Origin: CAIVND01 sp035532075 | Lineage (GTDB): Bacteria; Actinomycetota; Acidimicrobiia; Acidimicrobiales; Bog-793 | DNA length: 44,375 nt | Assembly (NCBI GenBank): GCA_035532075.1 | Contig: DATKRV010000039.1 | Span: 1-44,375, forward strand | Reading direction: 5' to 3' | In this document: one piece after another, positions 33,885 to 42,428 of the stretch | How positions within the stretch are numbered: position 1 is the stretch's first letter | Layout: every line of letters begins with the position of its first letter | The notes under the pieces: model-generated | What the model saw: the letters and a program-made list of their open reading frames with translations, nothing else | The model's database searches: none | Told to the model about the DNA's origin: nothing | Translations under genes and position numbers: made by a program

Positions 33885-35429
33885 ATGCCAGATTCCTCGA
33901 AGCGTTCGACCAATCGAGTGACGCAAGAGATCTACCCCTTGATCTCCGAGGTACTCGATGGCCGCTACCGACTCGACTCTGTTCTTGGTAGCGGTGGAAT
34001 GGGCGCGGTCTATCGCGGATTCGATACTCGCCTTGGACGGCCGGTGGCAGTAAAGGTTCTGCACGGAGCCGAGCACGCTGACGAGGCCCGGTTCGCCGCA
34101 GAGGTGAAGACCTTAGCCCAGTTCGCCCATCCAAATCTCGTGCGTCTGTTAGATGCGGGCGAGCTTGGCAGTCGCGCCTATCTCGTCATGGAGATCATCG
34201 AGGGCCCGACGCTCGCGCAGCTGCTGGTTGAAGGTCCACTTGAGTCCGTCGATGTCGCGCGCATCGGAGTTGGAGTTGCATCTGCATTGGATTACGTGCA
34301 CGCGCATGGCGTTGTGCATCGCGACATCAAGCCTGCGAACGTTCTGATCGACCAACGTGGCGCGGCACATCTGACGGATTTTGGAATCGCGCAGCTCATT
34401 GACACCACAGGCATGACCGCGACGGGAATGACGCTTGGGACCATCGCCTATCTTGCACCGGAGCAGGCACAGGGGACGCGGGTTGGTCCTCCAGCGGATG
34501 TCTACTCGCTTGGGCTCGTCCTGCTCGAGTGCTTAAGTGGGCGGCGCGCCTTCGAGGGTACTGCCTCCGAGGTGGCCATCGCCCGCCTTGTGCGCTCCCC
34601 GTCGATCCCGAACGAGTTGGGCCAGCGGTGGCAAGAGATCCTCACACAGATGACGCGCCGCCACCCATCTGATCGGCTTACGGCTGAGCAGGTGGTATCG
34701 ATGCTCTCTGAGCGACACTATGGTTCGGTCCTTCCCAGCGCTCTCGCACTTGGCGCTCTCGCGAGCGATGTAACCGTTCCGATGCACTCCGTCGGAGTCG
34801 CCAAGACGGAGCGGCTCGTACTTAGCAAGACCGCGATGTCGTTCATGGCTCTGCCAGGGTTCGCCAAACTGAGCGCACGGAGCAAAAGAGTGATGCGAGA
34901 CTATCCTCGGAATCTTGGGATCGCTGCTGGCCTTTTAGCTCTTGGACTGCTTGTCGGACTGATCCTTGCCGGAGTTGTCTTTGGATCGAATTCCAAACGT
35001 CTCAATCTGGCTCCGACAACCACGCTGCACACGACAACCACGCTGCACACGACGACGACGCTGGCGCCTTTGAACATATCTCAAGTATCAAGTGACCTCG
35101 TTGCTCAAATTGGAACGGGCGAGACCAATGGAACTATTGCGAAACCCACCGGGCGTATGCTCGTCACGCAACTTCAGCCTCTGCTTTTTGCCCCGACGGG
35201 TGGTTCAAGCCCGCAGCAGGTTCAACAATTTGACCAGTTTGTGTCGAGCTTTGACCAAGGTGTGGTGAATGGGCAGATCGTTGGAGCTGCGACGGTGAAT
35301 CAACTCACCGGTTCGATTAGCGCTCTCGCGCAGGCACTTCATACGACGGTGCCAACGACCACAACGACGGTGCCAGTAATCCCAGGTGGCCCGGGGGACA
35401 ACGGTCATGGCCATGGAAACGGCAACTGA
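33885..35429 (+). CDS. Membrane Ser/Thr protein kinase (PknB-like)
   Basis: Encodes 514 residues. The start at 33885 follows AGGGGAGGT; the open frame upstream to 33558 overlaps the divergent sigma gene. The kinase domain at ~28-275 has GSGGMGAVY, Lys57, HRDIKPANV (Asp147), DFG at 165-167 and the APEQ loop. A membrane segment lies at ~343-367 (NLGIAAGLLALGLLVGLILAGVVFG). The outside part (~145 residues) starts with a Thr-rich repeated linker and ends in a Gly/His tail (GHGHGNGN). No PASTA repeats are present. It probably senses an external signal and phosphorylates cytoplasmic targets, perhaps linked to the ECF system next door. Confidence 0.92.
   Translation: MPDSSKRSTNRVTQEIYPLISEVLDGRYRLDSVLGSGGMGAVYRGFDTRLGRPVAVKVLHGAEHADEARFAAEVKTLAQFAHPNLVRLLDAGELGSRAYLVMEIIEGPTLAQLLVEGPLESVDVARIGVGVASALDYVHAHGVVHRDIKPANVLIDQRGAAHLTDFGIAQLIDTTGMTATGMTLGTIAYLAPEQAQGTRVGPPADVYSLGLVLLECLSGRRAFEGTASEVAIARLVRSPSIPNELGQRWQEILTQMTRRHPSDRLTAEQVVSMLSERHYGSVLPSALALGALASDVTVPMHSVGVAKTERLVLSKTAMSFMALPGFAKLSARSKRVMRDYPRNLGIAAGLLALGLLVGLILAGVVFGSNSKRLNLAPTTTLHTTTTLHTTTTLAPLNISQVSSDLVAQIGTGETNGTIAKPTGRMLVTQLQPLLFAPTGGSSPQQVQQFDQFVSSFDQGVVNGQIVGAATVNQLTGSISALAQALHTTVPTTTTTVPVIPGGPGDNGHGHGNGN
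35014..35066 (+). repeat. 18-bp tandem repeat in the kinase linker
   Basis: CGACAACCACGCTGCACA occurs twice exactly in a row, followed by a diverged third copy. The unit is a multiple of three and encodes TTTLHT repeats in the extracellular linker just outside the membrane, so copy-number changes would alter linker length without a frameshift. Confidence 0.8.
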
Positions 35430-35559
35430 TCGTCGCGAACATACTGTGTAACTCGGGAGCGTTTTTTCGGCTGCGGTGGTCAGAGTCTTGCGTGATGAAC
35501 GTGCGAGATGCGCGGGACCGACCACAGGGCAGTTCCTCGATCTCCCATATCCGAGGTGC

Positions 35560-35740
35560 ATTTTCAATACGGTCCTGCTGAGGAGGTCTCTTCGGGCCAG
35601 ATCATCGAGATCATCGGTCCCACCGGCACAAAAAAGACAGTGATCGTCAATCATTTGGTGCGTCTCTCTGCAATCGATTCGGGTGAGGTCTTCACCGACG
35701 GAAAGTATTCGCGCGCGCTCACCCGCGACGAGGTGCGCTC
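35560..35740 (+). pseudogene. Relic of an ABC exporter ATP-binding domain
   Basis: The plus frame reads EVHFQYGPAEEV, then IIEIIGPTGTKKTVIV and LSAIDSGEVFTDGKYSRALTRDEVRSE. This follows an ABC exporter from the A-loop region through Walker A to the 'DSG.V..DG....LT...VR' stretch. Walker A is damaged (GPTGTKKT in place of GxxGxGKT), and the frame leaves the family before the Q-loop and signature. No start is attached. It is a degraded fragment, probably of a lost ABC gene. Confidence 0.6.
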
Positions 35741-35752
35741 GGAGGAGGCGAA

Positions 35753-35782
35753 CCCGCCCCTGTCCACAGGGACAGGGGCGGG
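35753..35782 (-). terminator. GC-rich hairpin after the ferritin-like operon
   Basis: CCCGCCCCTGTCC and GGACAGGGGCGGG form a perfect 13-base stem with a four-base loop, 15 bases beyond the stop of the minus-strand ferritin-like gene. No T-run follows on the minus strand, so it may act with a factor or as an mRNA-end stabiliser. Confidence 0.65.
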
Positions 35783-35796
35783 AAAGGGAGGGGTAC

Positions 35797-36621
35797 CTAT
35801 CGCCTCTTCACTGAGGGACCCTGGGCGAGCGTTGCTGCGCCCAGGGTGCTCGCGAAGGCCTGCGGAACTGGATATCTGCCAAGCACGAAGTTGAGGATCG
35901 CAACATGTTGCATCTCAACGGGTTGAATCGTCGCTGCGGTCTCAATTGCTTGGTGGACTCCGAGCACGTCGATCGCCTCGAGATAGGTCGCCGAGGCTGC
36001 CTCTTCGAGTGAGAGCGCGAGCAGTGCGACGCCGGGAACATCGGTCACCTTGGAGAATGCCTTGGCAACGGAAGCCCCGATCACCGCATTCGGAGCGGTG
36101 ATCTTGTCATAACCCGCTGAGCTGATGATTGCGTTCCATGCGGCCGCGTGGTCCTTGTGCTGGGCCATCGCGGTCTTAACGAAGTTTGCGAGCGCGCTCG
36201 GAACCGCTCCGAGCTTTCCCGTCGTAGCCGCGGAGAGCGCGGAACCGTAGGTCGACACCGCGAGGTTCTCAAGACTCGCCGCGAGCGCAGCGACACGGAC
36301 ATCGAGCGGAGCTGAGGTCGCTTTGCGACCGACCAGCGCAGGCGAGTCGGTTCGCATCAGGCGCGGCAGCGTTGACGCTCCTGCTCCTGTTGTCGCAACG
36401 AGCAGGCCACCGGCGGCGAAGAGCGAACTCCGGGTGAGAAAGTTTCTTCGCGAGAATCCTTCACGGATCTGTTCAGGTGTCTGGGACGGGTTCCATGAAG
36501 TTCTCGTCGCGTGCATGTTCGACAATGTTTCGTAATGGGCATCATTCAGATCAGAGGTGAGCGAGGTGAGTTCAGCCTCCGAGATCTGCATCTGCGTTGC
36601 ATCCTTGTGTGAATTTCTCAT
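35797..36621 (-). CDS. Tat-exported ferritin-like protein (copy 2)
   Basis: Encodes 274 residues. A classical Tat motif SRRNFL is at residues 57-62, followed by a hydrophobic stretch (FAAGGLLVATTGAGAS). The first ~55 residues form an unusually long n-region. The mature part is a ferritin-like four-helix bundle: ENLAVSTYG, AQHKDHAAAWN, SLEEAASATYLEA and PVEMQHVAIL give the paired Glu/His iron-site pattern. Its start overlaps the stop of copy 1 (ATGA), so they are co-translated. Export folded by Tat fits cofactor loading in the cytoplasm. The metal and role outside the cell are inferred; the tat genes are 2 kb away. Confidence 0.85.
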   Translation of the reverse strand: MRNSHKDATQMQISEAELTSLTSDLNDAHYETLSNMHATRTSWNPSQTPEQIREGFSRRNFLTRSSLFAAGGLLVATTGAGASTLPRLMRTDSPALVGRKATSAPLDVRVAALAASLENLAVSTYGSALSAATTGKLGAVPSALANFVKTAMAQHKDHAAAWNAIISSAGYDKITAPNAVIGASVAKAFSKVTDVPGVALLALSLEEAASATYLEAIDVLGVHQAIETAATIQPVEMQHVAILNFVLGRYPVPQAFASTLGAATLAQGPSVKRR

Positions 36622-37466
36622 CGAATTGCTCCTTCAGTCTTTGGGCGGGCGCCCGAAATTGGATAAAAGGCCGCAGGGAAACCGACGCTTCCAGCGACAG
36701 CAGGTAGTGCGGTCAAAGGTGACGGAGGGAGCGCAATGAGTGCTCCGTCATTGGCACCGAGAAGTGCCTGGACCGCGCGCAGGATCGAGACGTGTTGAGC
36801 CTCGACACCCATGATGCTTGCGGTGAGCTTGCGTGCATTTATATTGCGCAGTGCTCCGGTCGTTGCCACATAGGTCTGCGTGGCCCCATCTTCAAGCTCG
36901 ATCGCGAGAGCGACCACTGCCGCCGCACTTGTCAGAGTCGGCTCTGCCCTCTTGACAACCTTCAACAAGACGGGATCTGGCTTGGTCTGGGGCACTCCGC
37001 GCAGTCGCCTGGTTGCCGCGGCAAATGCCGCTTCATGCTCCTTGTGCTGTGCAAGGGTCTCTTTGACAAAAGCCTTGACCACGCCGTTTGCTGACGATCC
37101 GCCGATGAACGGGAGCGTGAGCGCAAGCGTGTACGTGGCAACTGCGAGATTCTCGATCGACTGGTTCGTCTGGAGGATCTGGATATCTGTCGAGGTCGAG
37201 GCAAAACTTGCCGTCTCGCTCAACGCAAGCATCGCGGCACCCATCCCAGCCGCCGCTCCGACGCCGACGAGGTTGCGCCGAAGATTTTCCGAGCGACGTT
37301 CGGCGAATTCGCGATTCTCGCCCTCGGCCATCTCGCCGCTTGCCCGGCTTTCAAGTCCGCTTTCGACGAATTCGTCGATCAACTCGTTCGTCGATCGCAT
37401 TGCGTCTGCATGGGTGTCTCGTGATTCCTCGATGAGCTCGTCGAGGCGATGTTCGTCTAATGCCAT
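36618..37466 (-). CDS. Tat-exported ferritin-like protein (copy 1)
   Basis: Encodes 282 residues with AAGGAGAAAG upstream. A Tat-like motif LRRNLV is at residues 62-67 before VGAAAGMGAAMLALSETASFAS, again preceded by a long (~60 residues) charged n-region rich in Glu and Arg. The bundle shows SIENLAVATYTLAL, AQHKEHEAAF, ELEDGATQTYVA and GVEAQHVSIL, the same Glu/His ligand order as copy 2. The two proteins share layout but little sequence, so they are old paralogues and may form a heteromer. The gene follows the cupredoxin gene on the same strand after ~90 bases. Confidence 0.85.
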   Translation of the reverse strand: MALDEHRLDELIEESRDTHADAMRSTNELIDEFVESGLESRASGEMAEGENREFAERRSENLRRNLVGVGAAAGMGAAMLALSETASFASTSTDIQILQTNQSIENLAVATYTLALTLPFIGGSSANGVVKAFVKETLAQHKEHEAAFAAATRRLRGVPQTKPDPVLLKVVKRAEPTLTSAAAVVALAIELEDGATQTYVATTGALRNINARKLTASIMGVEAQHVSILRAVQALLGANDGALIALPPSPLTALPAVAGSVGFPAAFYPISGARPKTEGAIR

Positions 37467-37556
37467 TGCTCTTTCTCCTTTGATCTAATCGGTGTTGTCG
37501 TTTTCGGAATAGCTGAACAGTTCGGTGCAGCGTGGGGGTTTGGATGATCTGTGGAG

Positions 37557-38360
37557 CTATGGCCTTACCGTGATCACCCCCGTCATGAAGTTGTGGATGT
37601 CGCAGAAGTAGGCATACGAACCCGGCGTCTTTGGCGCGCGGATGACGGCGCGGTCACCGGGGCCGATGTTTTTGGAGTTGAACATCAAAGAGGTTCCCGA
37701 CCTTGTCGTTTCTGTCACCGAGTGGGCGACGGAATCTCTGTTGATGATGAGAATCTCTTCACCGGGTGTCACCGTGATGTGTGCCGGTACGAAGGCAAAA
37801 TTTGCGATCGTGATGGTCCTTTCGTTCACGACAGAAGGTCCGGTTGCAGTCGCTGGAACCGAGCTAGACCGCACGTTTGCGCCAGCGATCATGGACAGCG
37901 TCACGAGCATGCCGATCGCAACGACGAGTATCCGCACAAGGCGTGTCGTACCGACGAATCGCGAATGTGCGATCTTCGACCGGGTGTTGTGATGGCTGAT
38001 GGCCACCTCCACGAGAAGTGCGAACGCGAAGAGTTCGACAACCTCGGAAACGATGCCCGCCGGTGTCGATACCTCATGGAATCCAAAGATCCCGATCGTC
38101 CGGCTCAGCAGATAACCCGCCAGTGTGCCAAGGATGAAGCCGGCGCCAGCTGCGCTGAGCAGTGCGCGATCTTGGAACACGAGCGTCAGACCGAGGCCGA
38201 TCGCCGCGACCGATTGGACAAAAAAGAGCGGTCCTATCGTTGCGATCAGGCGATAGCCGGTGAGATAGAGATCGAGGTGAATCGCTCCAGAGACGACAAG
38301 TGCCGCCGCGCCCGCGAGACGGAGCCACCGGCGAGTTGCCTGGGAGATATTTGCGCTCAT
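37557..38360 (-). CDS. Membrane protein with C-terminal cupredoxin (type I copper) domain
   Basis: Encodes 267 residues. The N-terminal ~125 residues form four membrane segments (AAALVVSGAIHLDLYLTG and following), a fifth lies at ~142-162, and the rest is a cupredoxin. Type I copper ligands are complete: His213 (VAHSV), Cys253, His256 and Met259 (YFCDIHNFM). The fold usually carries electrons outside the membrane. The gene heads the group cupredoxin, ferritin-like 1, ferritin-like 2, all on the minus strand, and diverges from tatB. An electron-transfer role with the ferritin-like proteins, for instance in iron oxidation or oxidative defence, is inference. Confidence 0.88.
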   Translation of the reverse strand: MSANISQATRRWLRLAGAAALVVSGAIHLDLYLTGYRLIATIGPLFFVQSVAAIGLGLTLVFQDRALLSAAGAGFILGTLAGYLLSRTIGIFGFHEVSTPAGIVSEVVELFAFALLVEVAISHHNTRSKIAHSRFVGTTRLVRILVVAIGMLVTLSMIAGANVRSSSVPATATGPSVVNERTITIANFAFVPAHITVTPGEEILIINRDSVAHSVTETTRSGTSLMFNSKNIGPGDRAVIRAPKTPGSYAYFCDIHNFMTGVITVRP

Positions 38361-38739
38361 GCCTTATCTACGGAGCCAAGTCCGTTCTGGATGTCTCTGA
38401 CCGGAGTTGACCTTCTAAAGGCGACGCTTCGTCCCGATCGATCGGAAGATCCACCGCGCGATGTGCATAGGTCCCGGCATTTGACCGGGTCCGAACGCGT
38501 GCCGTTCTCATTGTGTCTGTGCGTTGGCGATCAAAGATCGGAGAGATTCTCTGCCAGAGACATCCAGATCCGTTTGCTGATCCGAAGAACACCATGAGGA
38601 CGACGGATGTGATCGCTTATCCCCATTGGCGAGGCCGGTGGCGGTAACGACCTTGTCGGGCAACCGGTTTCACGGTTGAGGTCGTCACGATCTGAGTCAG
38701 AGACGCTGGCCAGAACATCACTGTCGGAGGGCGAAATCG
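38361..38739. other. Divergent control region between cupredoxin and tatB, no gene recognised
   Basis: About 380 bases between the divergent starts of the cupredoxin and tatB genes. No protein-like frame is seen on either strand. It must contain promoters in both directions; I could not assign hexamers with confidence. A ribosome site CGGAGG lies just before tatB. Confidence 0.5.
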
Positions 38740-39189
38740 ATGGGCATTCTTGATCCCGCAAAGCTTGCGGTTGTCTTTGTCATCGCGTTCTTGGTTCTTG
38801 GACCAGAGCGTCTTCCGGGGATCGCGCGAAGACTCGGTTCGACCGTGCGTCAGATCAGTGAATTTCGAGAAGAAGCTGCACGCGAGATCCGCGAATCGGT
38901 TGGCGGGGTCGATATTGCATCCGTGGCAAGACTCGCGCCCACTCAGCTCGCATCACGGTTCATCGACGACCTTGTCGCTGGAGAGGGCGCCCTCGCACCT
39001 TCGACCGTGTCGCCAGGGCCGCTCGAGTCGGCGGTCGAAGATCCTCGGAACCCGGTGAGTGCACCGCGGCACAAGGTTGGCCTCGATCGGATTCTCGAGC
39101 TCATCGAACCCACAGAGATCGCTCAAAGTTCGAAAAAACTCGACCTTTCCAGTTCTGTTGTGAATCGCGACAACGTGTTGATGAATTGA
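38740..39189 (+). CDS. tatB: Twin-arginine translocase subunit TatB
   Basis: Encodes 149 residues. The single N-terminal membrane helix ends in the TatB motif VLGPERLPG and is followed by an amphipathic helix (ARRLGSTVRQISEFREEAAREI) and a polar tail. Length and the PERLP motif fit TatB and not TatA. The ribosome site is CGGAGG. tatC begins one base after the stop, so translation is coupled. TatB with TatC recognises twin-arginine signal peptides, such as those of the two ferritin-like proteins on the opposite strand. Confidence 0.88.
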   Translation: MGILDPAKLAVVFVIAFLVLGPERLPGIARRLGSTVRQISEFREEAAREIRESVGGVDIASVARLAPTQLASRFIDDLVAGEGALAPSTVSPGPLESAVEDPRNPVSAPRHKVGLDRILELIEPTEIAQSSKKLDLSSSVVNRDNVLMN

Positions 39190-39190
39190 G

Positions 39191-39964
39191 ATGGGCATCA
39201 GCGCGATGTTGAACGGTGGTCAAAAGACCGAGCGACCGGTGACGCAGATGATGAGTCTGCACGCGCACCTCGCCGAGCTTCGAAGTCGTCTGATGGTCTG
39301 CGTTGGTGCATTCGCGTCCGCAATGGTGATCGCCTACCTGCTCTATGGCGAGGTGCTGTCGTTTCTCGAGCGTCCCTACTGCGCGACGATCGGACGTGCA
39401 GACACCTGTGCGCTCTATGTTACCGGGCCGCTTGATGCGTTTGCCGTGCGGATGAACGTGACCGCCTATGGTGCACTGATCTTGAGTTCACCGGTGATCT
39501 TCTACGAATTGTGGAATTTTGTGACTCCGGGACTTCGTGCAAGCGAACGCAGATACGCGCTGCCATTCGTCGCTGCGATGTCGATGCTGTTCCTCACCGG
39601 TTCTTTTGTCGCGTGGACGACGTTTCCCCACGTCATGTCCTTCCTTCACGGCGTTGGAGGTCCTGGCATACGTGACATCTTCACCCCGGACCGATACATC
39701 GGCCTGATCTGTTCGTTGATGGCAATCTTCGGACTGGTCTTTGAATTTCCAGTACTTTTGGTTTCGCTCGAGATTGCAGGCGTCGTCACTCCGGCGCGGC
39801 TTGGGAGTCTCCGCCGGATGGCGATCGTTGCAATTGTGGTTCTCTCCGCGGTGATCACACCGAGCTCGGACCCGTTTTCGATGCTTGCGATGGCACTCCC
39901 GATGCTTGTCTTTTATGAGGTCTCGATCCTGATCGGCAGGATCTTTGAGAGGCGTCGAAGATAA
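39191..39964 (+). CDS. tatC: Twin-arginine translocase subunit TatC
   Basis: Encodes 257 residues with six membrane segments. Family motifs are HLAELRSRL near the N terminus, APLDAF-like TGPLDAFAVRMNV, SSPVIFYELWNFVTPGLRASERRY and the Glu-containing FGLVFEFPVLL. It is the receptor core of the Tat translocon. It starts one base after tatB. An in-frame ATG at 39206 is a possible alternative start. Confidence 0.95.
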   Translation: MGISAMLNGGQKTERPVTQMMSLHAHLAELRSRLMVCVGAFASAMVIAYLLYGEVLSFLERPYCATIGRADTCALYVTGPLDAFAVRMNVTAYGALILSSPVIFYELWNFVTPGLRASERRYALPFVAAMSMLFLTGSFVAWTTFPHVMSFLHGVGGPGIRDIFTPDRYIGLICSLMAIFGLVFEFPVLLVSLEIAGVVTPARLGSLRRMAIVAIVVLSAVITPSSDPFSMLAMALPMLVFYEVSILIGRIFERRRR

Positions 39965-40054
39965 CTGGAGAGGTTTTGATCCAACGCTGGGATCTGATCC
40001 GTAATAGGGGTAGAGAGTGCCAACTCGTGGCATGACAGAGAAGAGGGAGTCATC

Positions 40055-40270
40055 ATGAACGCAGGACTGCTGGCGAACGTGCTTGGGCCCGACGGGCTGA
40101 TTGTGGTTATCGTTGTCGGAGTCGTGCTCGTGTTCGGCGGCGCAAGGATCCCAAAGCTTGCGCGCGGCCTTGGGAGTGCCTCGCATGAGTTCAAAAGGGG
40201 ACTCGCCGAGGGAGACCGCGACGCGAGCACGTCAGCGAGCGCTTCGGCTCCGGGTTCGCCCTCGAACTAG
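40055..40270 (+). CDS. tatA: Twin-arginine translocase subunit TatA
   Basis: Encodes 71 residues with a GAGGGAG site. A single membrane helix (GLIVVIVVGVVLVFGG) with the FGG hinge and an amphipathic helix (ARIPKLARGLGSASHEFKRGL) are the TatA pattern; a short Ser/Ala tail follows. It lies 90 bases after tatC and completes a tatB-tatC-tatA unit, an order less common than tatABC. Confidence 0.9.
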   Translation: MNAGLLANVLGPDGLIVVIVVGVVLVFGGARIPKLARGLGSASHEFKRGLAEGDRDASTSASASAPGSPSN

Positions 40271-40548
40271 GCATCCACAGCCTTCTGTAGTACTTCAAAA
40301 CGCGTGAACGGGCGGTCGTGGGAGCACTGAGCTGACCGCGTGCAGTGCGATAGGTCTTCGAACCGCGCGGTCAAAGAGACACACCCACAATATTCTGAGA
40401 GGAGATGAGTGATCGACGTGGTCGGAAACGATGCCGTATTTCGAGATCTCGATTATTGCCAGATGGCGCGAGCGATCGTTGTTCCGGGCATTTTCGATCC
40501 AAGGACGAGATCGCGCTCGGGCCATGCCCGGGCTCTCGTGATTGGTAG

Positions 40549-41148
40549 ATGACACCGAGAATGAGATCTGACCTGTCACTTGCGAGCGATGCAAATCTGG
40601 TCATCGCGATCTCGCGCTGGGACGAGGCGGCACTCGCGGAGATCTACCGCAGACATGCCGGTGCCATCTTTGGACTGGCGCGTCGTGTGCTGTTCAACGC
40701 ACAGGTGGCTGAAGAGGTGGTCCAGGAGATCTTCTTGCGGCTCTGGTCCGCGCCAGAACGTTTCGATCCCGGGCGCGGCTCGCTTCGGTCTTTCTTGTTG
40801 ACCCAGACCCATGGACGGGCCGTCGATCTCTTGCGTTCAGACTCTGCACGGCGCCTTCGAGAGGAACGCGAGGCGCGTCACAGAGCTGAGGCAGGCTATG
40901 ACATTGATCGCGAGATATGGGATCTTACGGTTGCCGAGCAGCTGCGCGATGTGCTTTCAAGCCTGCCAAGTGGTGAGCGCGAGGCCATCGAGCTTGCATA
41001 TTTCCAGGGTCATACCTACAGAGAGGTCGCCGCGATGCTCGCTGAACCGGAGGGAACGGTCAAAGGAAGGATTCGATCCGGACTCAAGCGTATGCACGGT
41101 TCGCTCGTCGCCTCGGGCGTTGTGACGGAGAGAGGTGATGAGTCATGA
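40549..41148 (+). CDS. ECF-type sigma factor (SigK-like)
   Basis: Encodes 199 residues. Region 2 is AEIYRRHAGAIFGLARRVLFNAQVAEEVVQEIFLRLW, and region 4 is LPSGEREAIELAYFQGHTYREVAAMLAEPEGTVKGRIRSGLKRM; both fit the SigK/SigL group of ECF factors, which are controlled by RskA-type anti-sigma factors. The anti-sigma gene overlaps it by ATGA. Targets cannot be read; the Tat and ferritin-like operons nearby are candidates. Confidence 0.93.
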   Translation: MTPRMRSDLSLASDANLVIAISRWDEAALAEIYRRHAGAIFGLARRVLFNAQVAEEVVQEIFLRLWSAPERFDPGRGSLRSFLLTQTHGRAVDLLRSDSARRLREEREARHRAEAGYDIDREIWDLTVAEQLRDVLSSLPSGEREAIELAYFQGHTYREVAAMLAEPEGTVKGRIRSGLKRMHGSLVASGVVTERGDES

Positions 41149-41897
41149 ACGAGAACGAGATCGAAGAGCTTCTTGGGGCCTACGCGCTTGACGCGGTTGA
41201 TGCCTCCGAGCGCGACGAGATCGAGGCGCACCTTCTGGTCTGTCCGCGTTGTCGCGCAGAGGTCGCTGCGCACCGGGAGGTTGCGACACTTCTTGCGAAT
41301 GGCGGCGCAATCGCCCCAGAGGGCCTGTGGAACAAGATTGCCAGCGAGATCGCTCCGCCGATCCCGGATCTGACCGGTGCTACCGATGGGTTGCTCGCGA
41401 GACTGTCTGCGCGCGGTGTCGTCAGAGGCCGGCATTCAAGAGCGCTTTTGGCTCCCGTGCTTGCGAGCGCTGCGGCGATCGTGGTGATCGCGTTGCTCTC
41501 TGCCCAAGTTTTCAACCTCACCAGCCGGGTGCATGCCCAGAGCACGAATGCGCTCGGCATGAACGCAGCGGTCAATTCGGTGCTCGCGCATCCGCATCGA
41601 TCGATACTGCTCACATCGAGCACCCATGACGTCGACGCGACGGTGATCTTTGGTTCAGATGGAAACGCCTACTGGGTGAGTTCGAATCTCGCCCGGCTGC
41701 CGGTGTCAAAGACCTATCAGCTGTGGGCGCTCGTCGGCAACGCGAAGGTGGTCTCACTCGGTGTGCTTGGCGCGAACCCAAAGCATCCGAGCGCGTTCCG
41801 TATCGAGCCGCAGATGCATGAGTTGATGGTGACCATCGAGCCCGCGGGCGGGAATCCCGGTCCGACGACCCGGGTGATCCTGAGCGCCATGATGTAG
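41145..41897 (+). CDS. RskA-like anti-sigma factor
   Basis: Encodes 250 residues. The N-terminal anti-sigma domain has the zinc motif His29-x3-Cys33-x2-Cys36 (AHLLVCPRC). One membrane segment follows at ~102-125 (LLAPVLASAAAIVVIALLSAQVF), then an RskA-like outer domain (ATVIFGSDGNAYWVSSNLARLPVSKTYQLWALVGN in parts). It overlaps the sigma gene by four bases (ATGA), so the pair is made in fixed ratio. It holds the sigma factor at the membrane until a signal causes release, by known family behaviour. Confidence 0.92.
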   Translation: MNENEIEELLGAYALDAVDASERDEIEAHLLVCPRCRAEVAAHREVATLLANGGAIAPEGLWNKIASEIAPPIPDLTGATDGLLARLSARGVVRGRHSRALLAPVLASAAAIVVIALLSAQVFNLTSRVHAQSTNALGMNAAVNSVLAHPHRSILLTSSTHDVDATVIFGSDGNAYWVSSNLARLPVSKTYQLWALVGNAKVVSLGVLGANPKHPSAFRIEPQMHELMVTIEPAGGNPGPTTRVILSAMM

Positions 41898-41957
41898 CGC
41901 GGCGCGGTCTTGCCAACGGTAACGGCGCGCGAAGAGCCCTGGTCGAGGTCGATGCCG

Positions 41958-42335
41958 TTAATGAACGCTGATCAGGTCAACGACGAAGACCAGCGTCTCG
42001 TTCGGCTTGATGACGCCCCCGGCTCCGGTGGCGCCATAGCCAAGCGTCGGAGGAATTGTCATCCGGCGTCGGCCGCCCTCGCGCATGCCCTTGACACCTT
42101 TTTCCCAACCCGGGATCACACGTCCCGCGCCAAGGGGAAAGCTGAAGGTCTCATCGCGATCCCAGGAGGCGTCGAACTGGTTTGCGTCTGACCATGAAAT
42201 GCCGACGTAGTGCACCTCTACCGTGTGCCCGGGACCTGCCTGAGCACCGGTGCCGACGATCTCGTCCTCGATCGTCAGCTCTGTCGGCACAGGTGTGTCA
42301 GGTATGGTGACCGTCGGTTTCATCTCATTTGTCAT
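41958..42335 (-). CDS. FKBP-type peptidyl-prolyl isomerase
   Basis: Encodes 125 residues without a signal peptide. The FKBP core is VEVHYVG...QFDASWDRDETFSFPLGAGRVIPGWEKGVKGMREGGRRRMTIPP (read in parts), with the conserved FDAS, VIPGW and GYG motifs and an added Gly-rich turn (GYGATGAGG). It is a cytoplasmic folding helper. A second ATG at 42323 is a possible start. It is convergent with the anti-sigma gene and divergent from the ABC-F gene. Confidence 0.93.
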   Translation of the reverse strand: MTNEMKPTVTIPDTPVPTELTIEDEIVGTGAQAGPGHTVEVHYVGISWSDANQFDASWDRDETFSFPLGAGRVIPGWEKGVKGMREGGRRRMTIPPTLGYGATGAGGVIKPNETLVFVVDLISVH

Positions 42336-42428
42336 GGACAGACTTTAGGCGACTGGTCACTCGATGTGCGTGTGGACCTTCCAACGAGGGCAAGGTCAAT
42401 CGTCTCCGCCGCTAGGATTACCGAGGTC

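Larger units (their letters stand above)
35430..35796. other. Region between kinase and ferritin-like gene
   Basis: About 370 bases without an intact gene. It contains the ABC relic and, at its right end, the GC-rich hairpin at 35753-35782. A T6 run at ~35462 shortly after the kinase stop has no convincing stem. Confidence 0.55.

Noticed and set aside
38368..38595. 75-codon minus-strand frame in the cupredoxin/tatB control region
   Set aside because: Low-complexity Arg/Ser-rich translation without a ribosome site or family resemblance.
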